Notes: generated from the sequence alone by a model not told the origin. A DNA stretch of 43,107 bases from Brevibacillus sp. (GCA_029240815.1 JARDZO010000009.1:1-43107); one strand, 5' to 3'; shown: positions 8,076-17,003, numbered from the stretch's first letter. Program-made: numbers and translations.

Positions 8076-10025
8076 GTGGAACGGTATCCTTTTGCATACG
8101 ATCCAACCCAATCGTTTATCTCGCAGGTCAGCGATTGGGTTGCTGATGTTTTTTATGAAATATTGCCTGATGCAGGCTTTGAAGTACGAGACGAACAGAT
8201 TTATATGGCTTTTCAACTTGAACGTGCTTTTGCAGAAAAGCAGACGATCTTTGCAGAAGCAGGTGTAGGGACGGGAAAGACGCTGGCTTATTTGCTCTAT
8301 GCCATCTGTTACGCCCGTTATACGAGAAAGCCTGCGATCATTGCCTGTGCAAATGAATCGTTGATTGAACAGCTGGTCAAACCACAGGGAGATATCGCCA
8401 AGCTGGCAAAGCATCTCGATTTGACCATTGATGCAAGACTGGGGAAATCCCCCGACCAATATCTGTGCTTGCGCAAGCTGGACGAAGTGAGATATCAACC
8501 AGAGCTAGGCGAAAATTTCCAGTGGATTTATCAAGAACTGCCTCCGTTTGTCAATGCGTATGAAGCATTGCAATCATTTTATCCGTATGGAGATCGCAGT
8601 GATTATCCTGATCTCGATGACGAGAAGTGGGGAATGATCAACTGGGATTCATTTCAGGATTGCTTTGCCTGTGAGAAGCAGCATCGCTGCGGACAAACAC
8701 TGTCCAGAAACCATTACCGCAAGTCTGCAGATTTGATTATTTGTTCCCATGACTTTTACATGGAGCACGTATGGACGTATGAAGCCAGAAAACGTGGTGG
8801 TCAACTGCCTTTGTTGCCGAGCCACAGCTCCGTGATCTTTGATGAAGGTCACTTGCTGGAAACTGCAGCGCAAAAAGCGTTGACGTACAAGCTGAACCAT
8901 AGCGTCTTTGAAGAAATCATTACGCGCTTGCTCAAAGGGGAAATTCGTGAATCTCTCGCCGTGGCGGTAGAAGATGCGATTACTCAGAGTGAAGAGATGT
9001 TCTATCAGCTCGACAAGCATAGCCAAGCAGTCGTCGGCTCAAAGCGAAAGGAAATCCACTTTGACGCCCAACTGCTGCAGTCGATCATAAAATTCACTGA
9101 CCTCATTAGTTGGATTGAAGAAGAGCTGGCGTTGGAAAGTGGGCTTTACACGCTGGATGAGTTTCAATTGCGCATCGTCGAAGAGCATTTGGAAATGATG
9201 CAGTTGGCATTGAGCTTATTTCGACAACCGGACCATGTTATTTCGTGGATGACGGAAGAAGGGACAGGCCCTACTTTGACCGTCATGCCGAAAATGGTGC
9301 AAGAAGTGTTGAAGGAACGCGTTTTCTCCGAACAGATGCCGATCATCTTTTCCTCGGCAACACTTTCCGTAGATGGATCGTTTCAGTTTGTGGCGGATAG
9401 TCTGGGTATCAGCCAGTATTTGTCGTTTTCCGTACCGTCTCCCTACGATTACCCGGAGCAGATGGAAGTGGTTGTTCCGAGATTCTCAGGGGAGGGCGCC
9501 TTTACCGAGAAAATGGCAACTGCTGTCCAGCTCTTGAAACGTACGGAGGGCAGAGCTTTACTGTTGTTCTCGTCTATGGAGGAGATGAAACAGTTCAAGC
9601 AAGCTATTACACAGTATCCGGAATGCACCGATATGCGCTTTTACTTTGAGGGCGATCAGGAAATCACTCATCTCATTTCCTGTTTTCAGGAGGATGAAAA
9701 TAGCTGCCTGTGTGCTGTGTCTTTGTGGGAGGGACTCGATGTACCAGGCCCTTCCTTGTCAAACGTGGTGATCTGGTCCTTGCCATTCCCACCGAATGAC
9801 CCTGTATTTGCTGCGAAAAGAAAAGGGGCAGCATCGCCATATGATGAGGTGGATCTTCCGTACATGCTACTGAGGCTGCGCCAAGGTATCGGCCGATTAA
9901 TTCGTTCGAGAGAGGATAGCGGGATCGTGGCAGTATTTCATGCAGAGCTTTATCAGAACGAAAAACTGAGAAAACACGTGCAGGATGTCTTCCCTTCCGG
10001 AGTGGAGTGGAAAGAGTCCTTGTAA
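8076..10025 (+). CDS. DinG-type superfamily 2 DNA helicase with Fe-S cysteines (YpvA-like)
   Basis: ATP-dependent 5'-3' DNA helicase of the XPD/DinG class, acting in DNA repair or in resolving unusual DNA structures. From the chosen GTG start it has 649 residues. Walker A AGVGTGKT lies at about 62-69. Four cysteines suited to a 4Fe-4S cluster are at about 131, 196, 199 and 205. Motif II is DEGH at about 256-259, the form found in DinG. C-terminal motifs include LFSSATLS, SLWEGLDVPG and RLRQGIGRLIRS. There is no N-terminal exonuclease domain. The GTG at 8076 has GGAGG ten bases upstream; an in-frame ATG at 8043 has no ribosome site and would add 11 residues. It is a single gene, convergent with the multicopper oxidase gene. 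Confidence 0.9.
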   Translation: MERYPFAYDPTQSFISQVSDWVADVFYEILPDAGFEVRDEQIYMAFQLERAFAEKQTIFAEAGVGTGKTLAYLLYAICYARYTRKPAIIACANESLIEQLVKPQGDIAKLAKHLDLTIDARLGKSPDQYLCLRKLDEVRYQPELGENFQWIYQELPPFVNAYEALQSFYPYGDRSDYPDLDDEKWGMINWDSFQDCFACEKQHRCGQTLSRNHYRKSADLIICSHDFYMEHVWTYEARKRGGQLPLLPSHSSVIFDEGHLLETAAQKALTYKLNHSVFEEIITRLLKGEIRESLAVAVEDAITQSEEMFYQLDKHSQAVVGSKRKEIHFDAQLLQSIIKFTDLISWIEEELALESGLYTLDEFQLRIVEEHLEMMQLALSLFRQPDHVISWMTEEGTGPTLTVMPKMVQEVLKERVFSEQMPIIFSSATLSVDGSFQFVADSLGISQYLSFSVPSPYDYPEQMEVVVPRFSGEGAFTEKMATAVQLLKRTEGRALLLFSSMEEMKQFKQAITQYPECTDMRFYFEGDQEITHLISCFQEDENSCLCAVSLWEGLDVPGPSLSNVVIWSLPFPPNDPVFAAKRKGAASPYDEVDLPYMLLRLRQGIGRLIRSREDSGIVAVFHAELYQNEKLRKHVQDVFPSGVEWKESL

Positions 10026-10035
10026 ACCGGATAAA

Positions 10036-10076
10036 AGAAAAAAGGCGGGAACCGATGCGGTCCTGCCTTTTCTTTT
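10036..10076. terminator. Bidirectional terminator between helicase and multicopper oxidase genes
   Basis: Imperfect inverted repeat AAAAGGCGGGAACC / GGTCCTGCCTTTT followed by CTTTT. It is A-rich on the left and T-rich on the right, placed between two convergent genes. Confidence 0.75.
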
Positions 10077-10084
10077 CGATGAGG

Positions 10085-11713
10085 TTACTCCGGCATGTTC
10101 CCAACCGTAGGATCGGGTACGAAATCAGGTTGAAAGCCTTCGTATTTGACTTCGGAAACCATGCCTTGGGCTGCATGCCCGAGATCGTGGCAGTGGAACA
10201 TCCAGTCGCCCGGATTATCGGCTTCAAAGGCAACCACGAACGATTCCCCTGGGAGGATGTTCAGCGTGTCCTTGACGAGCGGTGAACCTGAAATCGGCTG
10301 GCCATTCTTGCTCAGTACCTGGAAGAAGTGACCGTGCAAATGCATGGGATGGATGTCTTCCTTGGAGCGATTGACCATCGTGACTTTGACGAGATTTCCT
10401 TTTTTGACGTTCAGAGGGGGAACATCGGGAAAGGTTTTTCCGTTGATTGTAAACGTCATTTTTCCGTCCGTAGTCTCCGTATTTAAGTCCATCTGATACG
10501 TAATATCGTAGGGCTGATCCAAGGAAAAAGTACTTTTGGCTGCTTCGCCGTATTTGGTGATGTCGATCGTCGGCATCTGGCTCGTATCAGTTGTTGCGGT
10601 TTTGCTCTCAGAGCCTGCGTAGACAATCGGGACAGCGAGGGACTTGGCTCCGGGATTTGTACTTCGTTCCTCGAGCAACCATTTTCCGGGTTTATTTGCG
10701 ACGAATTCGATATCGTACCGTTCTCCAGGTGCGACGTTCAGCAATTGACCGTTTACGAGAGGTGGATTGTTAATGGACTGACCATCTGTCGAGACGATCT
10801 TGAATTCATGTCCTTGCAGATTCAGCTTGTGAGAAAGGTAACCCGCATTAATCAGGCGGATTCTTACTTTTTCCCCTTCTTTAATGGAAAGTGGCTCAAT
10901 TGCAGGACCCGTTTTCCCATTGACGGAAAAGATGTTGTACATCAGGGGCATCATTTCCGCGTCGCTCATCGGCGGCATTGGAGATCCATCGCTTGCTTCA
11001 TTGGAACCAGGTTGATTATTTTGAGTGGAGCCATGACCCATTGAGCCGTGATCCATGCCCTTCATTTCCGTTCCGGCGTTACCTCCGCCTCCATGCATTT
11101 CGGCCATGCTGTCATCTTTCATCCATTCATCCAGGACGAGCGTGAAATCTTTGTCTGCTGGGGTGGGATCAGGAGTTGTCGGTTCAACGATTAAAGAGCC
11201 ATAGAGACCTTTGTCGACTTGCTCGGCACTTCTTTGATGAGAGTGGTACCAGTACGTGCCGGCGACGCTCGCAGTAAATTCGTACGTGAAGCTTTCGTTT
11301 GGTTTTACTGCATTTTGGGTGACACCAGGGATTCCATCCATGTTGTTTGGTACCGGGAGTCCATGCCAGTGAATGGTGACAGGCTCAGGCAATTCGTTCT
11401 TCAAAACCACTTTCACGATCTCGCCTTGTTTGACCCGCAGTTGAGGTCCGGGGACAGTCCCGTTGTACGTCCAGACGTTTTTCATATTCTGATCATCCAG
11501 ATGCAGCATACTCTCTTTGGCGGTCAAGGTAAATGTATTGCCTGAAAGCACCTCAAAAGGTGCAGGAGTGGCCGCTACTGGATTTTTCGTACTCGTATCG
11601 TGACCTTCATGGTTCATCGATTGACTTTCATTGGAGCAAGCAGACAGGGCAAATGCTCCTGTTAGCAGGAGAGCGAGGTACGGCCACTTCTTTTTGCGGA
11701 CATGCGTGAACAT
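10085..11713 (-). CDS. Multicopper oxidase, membrane-anchored lipoprotein
   Basis: A 542-residue copper-dependent oxidase (CueO/laccase-like), probably on the outer face of the membrane. It has a lipoprotein signal with lipobox LSAC (Cys26). All copper motifs are present: HWHG and YWYHSH in the first domain, and HPMHLHGHFF and MFHCHDLGHAAQGM in the last, supplying the type 1 and trinuclear copper ligands. Between them (about residues 205-255) is a Met/His/Gly-rich insertion (MAEMHGGGG, MKGMDHGSMGHGS), like the Met-rich copper-binding loops of cuprous oxidases. A role in copper tolerance is therefore likely, but dye or Mn oxidation cannot be excluded. The start has AAAGGAGG eight bases upstream. 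It is monocistronic. Confidence 0.92.
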   Translation of the reverse strand: MFTHVRKKKWPYLALLLTGAFALSACSNESQSMNHEGHDTSTKNPVAATPAPFEVLSGNTFTLTAKESMLHLDDQNMKNVWTYNGTVPGPQLRVKQGEIVKVVLKNELPEPVTIHWHGLPVPNNMDGIPGVTQNAVKPNESFTYEFTASVAGTYWYHSHQRSAEQVDKGLYGSLIVEPTTPDPTPADKDFTLVLDEWMKDDSMAEMHGGGGNAGTEMKGMDHGSMGHGSTQNNQPGSNEASDGSPMPPMSDAEMMPLMYNIFSVNGKTGPAIEPLSIKEGEKVRIRLINAGYLSHKLNLQGHEFKIVSTDGQSINNPPLVNGQLLNVAPGERYDIEFVANKPGKWLLEERSTNPGAKSLAVPIVYAGSESKTATTDTSQMPTIDITKYGEAAKSTFSLDQPYDITYQMDLNTETTDGKMTFTINGKTFPDVPPLNVKKGNLVKVTMVNRSKEDIHPMHLHGHFFQVLSKNGQPISGSPLVKDTLNILPGESFVVAFEADNPGDWMFHCHDLGHAAQGMVSEVKYEGFQPDFVPDPTVGNMPE

Positions 11714-11839
11714 CAGCGTTTCCTCCTTTTATTTCGGTGAGTCGAAGGTAACAAAACATTGTGGAGAAAGCATGAAGATCACGATGTATGACACTTCTGT
11801 TACGGTGTGGATGAAAAATCAATCGATGGGGTGCTTCCC

Positions 11840-11848
11840 TGTTATAAT
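11840..11848 (+). promoter_or_regulatory. Possible extended -10 promoter for the small membrane protein
   Basis: TGTTATAAT is a perfect TG-N-TATAAT extended -10 element, 56 bp before the chosen start. The -35 region is poor, as extended -10 promoters tolerate. Confidence 0.4.
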
Positions 11849-11904
11849 GGAGTATCAACAATGAAAAAATGGAAAGTAGATTGGGAACGGGGTAGGTGTA
11901 AACG

Positions 11905-12105
11905 TTGGGTAATGTTGATTTGGCAAGCTTGCCATGGAGTTTGTTTTGGGTAGGGATTGCCTATTTTTTGGTAACAGGCGTTTTTTTCTGTCTAGGTTTT
12001 ATGCGCTTGCTTTCGCAACGAATTCGCAGTGGAATTATTTTCATGGTAATTGCAGTGATTAGCGGCGGACTTTTCTTGAATTACTTGTTTACACATCACA
12101 TTTAA
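11905..12105 (+). CDS. Small two-helix membrane protein, function unknown
   Basis: A 66-residue hydrophobic protein. It has two predicted membrane helices: about residues 12-35 (LFWVGIAYFLVTGVFFCLGF) and about 43-62 (GIIFMVIAVISGGLFLNYLF), joined by a short basic turn LLSQRIRS, with the tail THHI. The start is a TTG six bases after GGTAGGTG. I do not recognise the family. An extended -10 promoter lies upstream and a good terminator follows at 12166-12205, so it looks like a self-contained transcript. Its divergent neighbour is the multicopper oxidase; no functional link is evident. Confidence 0.6.
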   Translation: MGNVDLASLPWSLFWVGIAYFLVTGVFFCLGFMRLLSQRIRSGIIFMVIAVISGGLFLNYLFTHHI

Positions 12106-12165
12106 TGGTGGAAAATGATCTTAGATTGTCAGATCGTTTCCGAGACGGAGCAACGCTTACATATG

Positions 12166-12205
12166 GAAGCTGTTGGTAGGTTATGACGCCGGCAGCTTCT
12201 TTTTG
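12166..12205 (+). terminator. Terminator after small membrane protein gene
   Basis: Stem GAAGCTGTTGG / CCGGCAGCTTC (11 pairs including two G-T pairs; 12166-12176 with 12189-12199), then TTTTTG. Confidence 0.75.
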
Positions 12206-12507
12206 TTTGATCGAATTGCCGGGAAAACTTCCTCCCGAAGATTGTTTACATTTTGTAACGTGTTCCTCGTCCTGACCGTCTTATAATCGAAGTACACGAG
12301 GTTACCTCTGCTAGGAGCGTACATACCGGAATAGCCTGCTAGCACCTTAGCCGGCTGAAAGCGAATGGAAGGTAATTTCCTGTAAATGGATACGGGAAAG
12401 AGGCGATGAAGCATACATAAATAAGAGGAGAGGACCTCACACCACAGTGAGTCGCTACACACATCCTGAATACGGGCAAATATGATTGGAACCATGAATA
12501 GGATACC

Positions 12508-12550
12508 AACCCCCGTTTTCCATTCGTCACTCAGAAAAACAGGGGGTTTT
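12508..12550 (+). terminator. Terminator-like inverted repeat upstream of the acyltransferase gene
   Basis: Arms AACCCCCGTTTT and AAAACAGGGGGTT pair with a single bulged base, followed by TT. The T run is short, so this may be a weak terminator or an attenuator in the leader of the acyltransferase gene. Confidence 0.45.
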
Positions 12551-12643
12551 GCATTCATACAGCACGCATTTCCCGATGTGAAATGGCTGACCCCGTCAAC
12601 TTTAGTCAACAAACAGAATGGAACCAAAAAGGGGAGAATGCAG

Positions 12644-12778
12644 ATGAGCTGCATGTCGAGTACGAAAAAGCAAAAAACTCATCACAAAGATCATTTGTTT
12701 GTAAATCAAACAAACGGTCGAGTAGACGGAAAAACGTCTCTCAAAACAGCAAGCAAGGGAGGCCGTCAACATGCCTGA
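12644..12778 (+). CDS. Doubtful 44-residue basic ORF overlapping the acyltransferase start
   Basis: ATG at 12644 lies seven bases after GGGGAG and opens a 44-codon frame (MSCMSSTKKQ...) rich in Lys, Thr, Ser and His. Its TGA lies inside the start region of the acyltransferase gene (8-bp overlap, 12771-12778), which would allow translational coupling. The protein matches nothing I know and may be only a leader peptide or chance. The acyltransferase has its own GGGAGG ribosome site inside this frame. Confidence 0.25.
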   Translation: MSCMSSTKKQKTHHKDHLFVNQTNGRVDGKTSLKTASKGGRQHA

Positions 12779-14825
12779 ACCAGTAAAAGGCACCAGCCGG
12801 TACATGGCTGGAATCGACGGGCTGAGAGCCTTGGCTGTGTTTGCTGTCATTTTGTACCACCTGAATTACAACTGGGCACCCGGAGGATTGTTAGGTGTCG
12901 GCATTTTTTTCGTCCTCTCGGGTTACCTGATTACGGATTTGCTCATCGCCCAGTGGAGCAGACATGAACGGCTCGATATGAAAGACTTTTGGTTGCGTCG
13001 TGCCAGGCGACTGTTACCAGCTCTCCTGATTCTTCTCGTGCTCGTTGTGGCATGGGTCATGCTTTTCAAGCCAGCTCATCTCCCCAGCATGAAAGGTGAC
13101 ATACCGGCAGCGATCCTGTACGTCAGTAACTGGTGGCTCATTTTTCAGGATGTCTCCTATTTTGAGAAGTTTGGCCCTGCATCGCCATTCGGTCATTTAT
13201 GGTCGTTGGCTGTAGAAGAGCAGTTTTACTTGTTCTGGCCACTTTTGCTTGCCCTCGGCCTACGTTTCGTAAAACGGCGAGGCCCTCTCGTATGCATGAC
13301 GTTAGCGGCAGCTGCTCTGTCTGCATTCGCAATGGCGTGGTTGTATGAGCCAGGTTTGGATCCCAGCCGGATTTACTACGGAACCGATACACGCGTATTT
13401 GCCTTGCTGATCGGAGCGGCACTTGCGATGGTCTGGCCAAGTCGCAAACTGTCTGCCGATATCTCTCGTCCCGCCCGATTCTCACTTGATCTGGCTGGAG
13501 TAGCAGGTCTCGTTATCTTGCTTTTTGCGATTTGGAAAACAAATCAGTACGATGACTTTCTTTATCGTGGTGGTCTGGTCTTGTTGTCAGTTGTGAGCGC
13601 AGTAGTCGTTGCGACCTTGGCTCACCCGGCGAGCAGATTTGCCCGATGGATGGGGTGCAAGCCACTGAAATGGCTGGGTGTCAGATCGTACGGGATCTAT
13701 CTCTGGCATTACCCCATTATTGTGTTAACCAATCCGGGTGCCGAACAGACGGATGCGTTCTCGATTCCACGTGCGATTCTACAAGTGGCCGCTTGCATCG
13801 TACTCGCAGCACTCTCATGGAAATACATCGAGGAACCGATTCGACATGGAGCGTTGGGGCGGATCTGGTCACGGCTTCATCAGCAAAGAAACGGACAGAA
13901 AAAACGCTATACGCGTTTGGTTGCTTCCACGTGTGCACTTGTTCTCTGCGTTACCTACTATGGGGTAGCTTCATTGACTTCGGATGCGACCGCCAGCCAG
14001 ACGTCTGCGGAAGATAAGAAAGCAGAGGTCCCTAAACCGAGCGCACCACGTCCCGTTGTAGTACCCAAGCAGGTGGGACCGGCACTCCCGGCTAATTCAG
14101 TAAGTGAACAAGGAAAAACGACAGCAAAGCAGAATGAATCGACGAATAAAGCGGAAACGGCAACTCAAGCGAAAACCGGAAAGAAAACAGCTGCCCCGAA
14201 AGAGACGACTCCAGCAACTGTGCCGGCTACTCCTGCAGAACCAATGGAAAAAAATCCGAATCCACCTGAGACGCCTGCGAAAGAACAGGCAGGGCAACCG
14301 AATGATGCAAATGAAAAGCAGGAACAGCCCTTGCAATCCGGAAAAGGAATTACTGCGCTAGGGGACTCGGTCATGCTGGATGTAGCGCCCTATCTGGAAA
14401 AACGGTTGCCTGGAATTATGATTGATGCCAAGATCGGGAGACAAATGTCCCAAGCGCCCGATGTCATTGCAAACCTCAAGGCTCGAGGCCATCTGGGGAA
14501 AATCGTCGTCATCGAGCTGGGAACAAACGGTTCTTTCAGCGAAAAGCAATTGCTGAAACTGTTAAAATCGCTCGACGGTGCTGACCACATTATTCTGGTG
14601 AATACGAGAGTTCCGAAGCCTTGGGAAAGTGTCGTCAATACGACGTTGGCACAGGTGGCTGCCACTTACCCGGAAACTATTTTGCTTGACTGGTATGCGG
14701 CAAGTGCTGGTCATGATTCGTTTTTTTACAAAGACGGAGTCCATCTCAATCCAGAAGGATCTGAGTTTTACGCGGACTTCCTGGCGAATGCCATTGCAAA
14801 CGTATCGGACGAAAAGAAAAATTGA
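12771..14825 (+). CDS. oatA: OatA-type O-acetyltransferase: acyltransferase-3 membrane domain plus SGNH domain
   Basis: A 684-residue bimodular membrane enzyme that probably O-acetylates cell-wall peptidoglycan or a related surface polymer. Residues 1-375 form an acyltransferase-3 domain with about ten helices, including AGIDGLRALAVFAVILYHL (the His on the first helix), the FFVLSGYLIT motif and FWLRRARRLLP. A further helix lies near 390-405. Residues about 410-520 are a low-complexity Ala/Pro/Lys/Glu/Thr linker. The extracellular SGNH domain (about 525-680) has block I GDSVM (Ser533), block III GTNGS (Asn586) and block V DGVH (Asp655, His658). This is the OatA arrangement of Gram-positive bacteria. 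It is followed at once by a terminator, so monocistronic apart from the doubtful ORF before it. The acceptor polymer is not certain. Confidence 0.88.
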   Translation: MPEPVKGTSRYMAGIDGLRALAVFAVILYHLNYNWAPGGLLGVGIFFVLSGYLITDLLIAQWSRHERLDMKDFWLRRARRLLPALLILLVLVVAWVMLFKPAHLPSMKGDIPAAILYVSNWWLIFQDVSYFEKFGPASPFGHLWSLAVEEQFYLFWPLLLALGLRFVKRRGPLVCMTLAAAALSAFAMAWLYEPGLDPSRIYYGTDTRVFALLIGAALAMVWPSRKLSADISRPARFSLDLAGVAGLVILLFAIWKTNQYDDFLYRGGLVLLSVVSAVVVATLAHPASRFARWMGCKPLKWLGVRSYGIYLWHYPIIVLTNPGAEQTDAFSIPRAILQVAACIVLAALSWKYIEEPIRHGALGRIWSRLHQQRNGQKKRYTRLVASTCALVLCVTYYGVASLTSDATASQTSAEDKKAEVPKPSAPRPVVVPKQVGPALPANSVSEQGKTTAKQNESTNKAETATQAKTGKKTAAPKETTPATVPATPAEPMEKNPNPPETPAKEQAGQPNDANEKQEQPLQSGKGITALGDSVMLDVAPYLEKRLPGIMIDAKIGRQMSQAPDVIANLKARGHLGKIVVIELGTNGSFSEKQLLKLLKSLDGADHIILVNTRVPKPWESVVNTTLAQVAATYPETILLDWYAASAGHDSFFYKDGVHLNPEGSEFYADFLANAIANVSDEKKN

Positions 14826-14840
14826 GATATCAATCACACA

Positions 14841-14870
14841 AAAGGACAGCCGTCGGAGCTGTCCTTTTTG
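14841..14870 (+). terminator. Terminator after the O-acetyltransferase gene
   Basis: Perfect stem AAAGGACAGC / GCTGTCCTTT around CGTCGGA, followed by TTG within a T run. Confidence 0.85.
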
Positions 14871-14994
14871 TTTTACCCTTTTATTGCGCAAAAATTCAGA
14901 CATCGATAATAGAATAAGAGTGAATGTGGACAACAAGTCTGGAATCGCATGTCAAAGCTTTATTCAAACCATGGTTCCATGAGGAGGTTTCACG

Positions 14995-15765
14995 ATGCAT
15001 ATCCATCAATTGTTTGACCTGAAAGGAAAGGTAGCGCTGGTAACTGGCGGGGGGAGAGGGTTGGGGGAACAGATCGCCAAAGGGTTGGCTGAAGCAGGCG
15101 CAGATGTCGTCGTCTGTTCGCGCAATCTGGATAACTGCCAACAGATCGCGACAGAGCTGGAGGAAATGGGAGTAAGGAGCTTGGCGCTGGAATGTGATGT
15201 GACCAAGCCAGAAGACATCAACCGGACGGTGGCAGAAGTAATCGAACAGTTTGGTACCGTCGATATCCTAGTGAACAACAGTGGTGCAACATGGGGGGCA
15301 CCAGTCGTCGACATGCCATTGGAAGCCTGGAATAAAGTCATGGACGTCAACGTGACAGGGACGTTCCTCATGAGCCAGGCAGCAGGACGACATATGATCG
15401 AAAGAGGCTATGGAAAAATCATCAACATCGCCTCTTCTGCTGGACTTCGAGCAGATCCACCGGAAGGCTTGAATGCCATTGGGTACAGTACGAGCAAAGC
15501 AGCGGTCATTCACTTCACCAAGGATCTGGCACGGAAATGGGCGCTGCACGGAATTTACGTCAATGCGATAGCTCCCGGTTTTTTTGCCACCAAAATGACG
15601 AAGGCGTTACTTGAAAAACGCGGAGATGCCATTGCTGCAAAAATACCGCTCGGAAAAATCGGGGATGAATCCATGTTAAAGGGCGCAGCAGTCTATCTCA
15701 GTTCATCTGCCAGCGATTTTGTGACGGGACAAATACTAAGCGTAGATGGCGGAAGTACGCTTTGA
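14995..15765 (+). CDS. Short-chain dehydrogenase/reductase, gluconate 5-dehydrogenase-like
   Basis: A 256-residue classical SDR using NAD(P)H. The nucleotide motif TGGGRGLG is near residue 17, NNSG at about 91-94, and the catalytic Ser...YSTSK pair is present (IASSAG then GYSTSK, Tyr and Lys four apart). The C-terminus GQILSVDGGSTL is typical. Similarity in layout is greatest to gluconate 5-dehydrogenase or 3-oxoacyl reductase-like SDRs, but the substrate is not readable. GAGGAGGT precedes the ATG. A terminator at 15826-15857 separates it from the following dehydrogenase gene, so the two may be regulated apart although a sugar-acid link is plausible. Confidence 0.87.
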   Translation: MHIHQLFDLKGKVALVTGGGRGLGEQIAKGLAEAGADVVVCSRNLDNCQQIATELEEMGVRSLALECDVTKPEDINRTVAEVIEQFGTVDILVNNSGATWGAPVVDMPLEAWNKVMDVNVTGTFLMSQAAGRHMIERGYGKIINIASSAGLRADPPEGLNAIGYSTSKAAVIHFTKDLARKWALHGIYVNAIAPGFFATKMTKALLEKRGDAIAAKIPLGKIGDESMLKGAAVYLSSSASDFVTGQILSVDGGSTL

Positions 15766-15825
15766 GAAAATGATCTACCCAATAAGCAGCAGGAAATGAG
15801 CATTGAATTGCGGAAAAGGATGAAT

Positions 15826-15857
15826 AACCAACGAGCTGGGCTGGTTCGTTGGTTTTT
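15826..15857 (+). terminator. Terminator after the SDR gene
   Basis: Stem AACCAACGA / TCGTTGGTT (15826-15834 with 15846-15854) followed by TTTAAT. Confidence 0.75.
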
Positions 15858-15889
15858 AATTTTCCTTTGCTGAAAGTGAGGGCATCACC

Positions 15890-16861
15890 ATGAAACCAAA
15901 AGCGATCATTTATAAGAAAGTGGACCCAAGCATACTTGAGTACGTGAAAGAAGCTTGTGATGTCGTCTATTTTGAGCATCTCGATTCCGAGAATATGGCG
16001 TCCTTCTACGAAGCATTGAAAGAGGCAAAAGGACTGTTTGGCACAGGATTAAAAGTCGATGCATCCTTTCTCGAAAAAGCTCCTTGCCTGAAAATCGTCA
16101 GCAATATTTCAGTTGGATACGACAATCTGGATATCCCTGCACTCACCCATCGTGGAGTGATGGCCACGAATACACCAGATGTACTCAATGAGACTGTCGC
16201 AGATACAATGATTGGGCTCATGCTGGCAACGGCACGCCGTATTCCAGAGCTGGATCACATGGTCAAGTCAGGTAATTGGACTGCGCACATTACTCCTGCA
16301 CAATTTGGAGTAGATATGCATCACAAGACGTTAGGAATCATTGGAATGGGGCGGATTGGTGCTTCCATCGCGAAGCGCGCTCATTTTGGTTTTGGCATGA
16401 ACATTCTTTACCACAACCGATCCCGAAATGAAGAGGTAGAGAAAACATATGGTGCGACCTTCTGCATGTTGGATGAGCTGTGTCAGCAGGCGGATTTCAT
16501 TTGCTTGATGGTTCCGTTAAGTCCACAGACGACCAAGCTGATCGGAGAAAGAGAATTCCGTTTGATGAAAAAGACGGCTATTTTTGTGAATGGCTCTCGC
16601 GGCGCAACGGTAGATGAAGAAGCGCTGGTTTTGTCCTTGCAAGAAGGGGAAATATTGGCAGCGGGGCTCGATGTCTTTGTTCAAGAACCGATAGACCCGC
16701 AGCATCCACTCTTGTCCATGCCGAACGTGGTTACCTTGCCTCATATCGGTTCAGCCACATTAGAAACAAGACAAGCAATGGCTCGATTTGCCGCCGAGAA
16801 TTTTGTCCAAGGGATCCAGGGCAATCGTCCACCGGCGCTGGTGAATCCGGAAGTGATGTAA
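15890..16861 (+). CDS. D-isomer-specific 2-hydroxyacid dehydrogenase (glyoxylate/hydroxypyruvate or 2-ketogluconate reductase type)
   Basis: A 323-residue NAD(P)-dependent dehydrogenase. The Rossmann motif LGIIGMGRIGASIAKRA is central. Catalytic Arg is in NGSRGATVDEEAL, Glu in DVFVQEP and His in LPHIGSAT, the standard triad of the family. The N-terminal catalytic domain has NISVGYDNLDIPA followed by GVMATNTPDVL, common to the GhrB/GyaR group that reduces glyoxylate, hydroxypyruvate or 2-ketogluconate. The exact substrate is open. The ATG follows AAGTGAGGG. It converges on the chemoreceptor gene, with a shared terminator between them. Confidence 0.9.
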   Translation: MKPKAIIYKKVDPSILEYVKEACDVVYFEHLDSENMASFYEALKEAKGLFGTGLKVDASFLEKAPCLKIVSNISVGYDNLDIPALTHRGVMATNTPDVLNETVADTMIGLMLATARRIPELDHMVKSGNWTAHITPAQFGVDMHHKTLGIIGMGRIGASIAKRAHFGFGMNILYHNRSRNEEVEKTYGATFCMLDELCQQADFICLMVPLSPQTTKLIGEREFRLMKKTAIFVNGSRGATVDEEALVLSLQEGEILAAGLDVFVQEPIDPQHPLLSMPNVVTLPHIGSATLETRQAMARFAAENFVQGIQGNRPPALVNPEVM

Positions 16862-16882
16862 GGAAACAGAAGAGAACCGGTA

Positions 16883-16937
16883 AAAAAAGACAACGGCTTC
16901 GAGAGGGAGTAAATACCTTTCGTGCCGCTGTCTTTTT
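16883..16937. terminator. Bidirectional terminator between convergent genes
   Basis: Arms AAAAAGACAACGGC and GCCGCTGTCTTTTT pair with one mismatch; A run on the left and T run on the right. Confidence 0.75.
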
Positions 16938-17003
16938 GTATTTCCTATGATTTAAATGTTTTTCAGTAGCAATGAAGAATGGCTCGAAAAAAGCCCTTAT
17001 CCA

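Larger units (their letters stand above)
12106..12770. other. 665-bp stretch without a convincing gene
   Basis: It contains the terminator of the small membrane protein gene (12166-12205), an isolated TATAAT at 12282-12287 with a poor -35, several short hairpins, a terminator-like repeat at 12508-12550 and a doubtful 44-codon frame (12644-12778) that overlaps the next gene start. The longer frames on either strand look random: no family, no good ribosome site. The segment may be a non-coding RNA or a long leader of the acyltransferase gene. Confidence 0.5.

Noticed and set aside
11871..11963. 30-codon frame beginning MKKWKVDW before and within the small membrane protein gene
   Set aside because: No ribosome site before its ATG and composition is random; the membrane protein frame is better supported.
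12181..12654. Minus-strand frame of 157 codons in the gene-poor stretch
   Set aside because: No ribosome site, no recognisable family, and it runs through two terminator-like hairpins; most likely chance.
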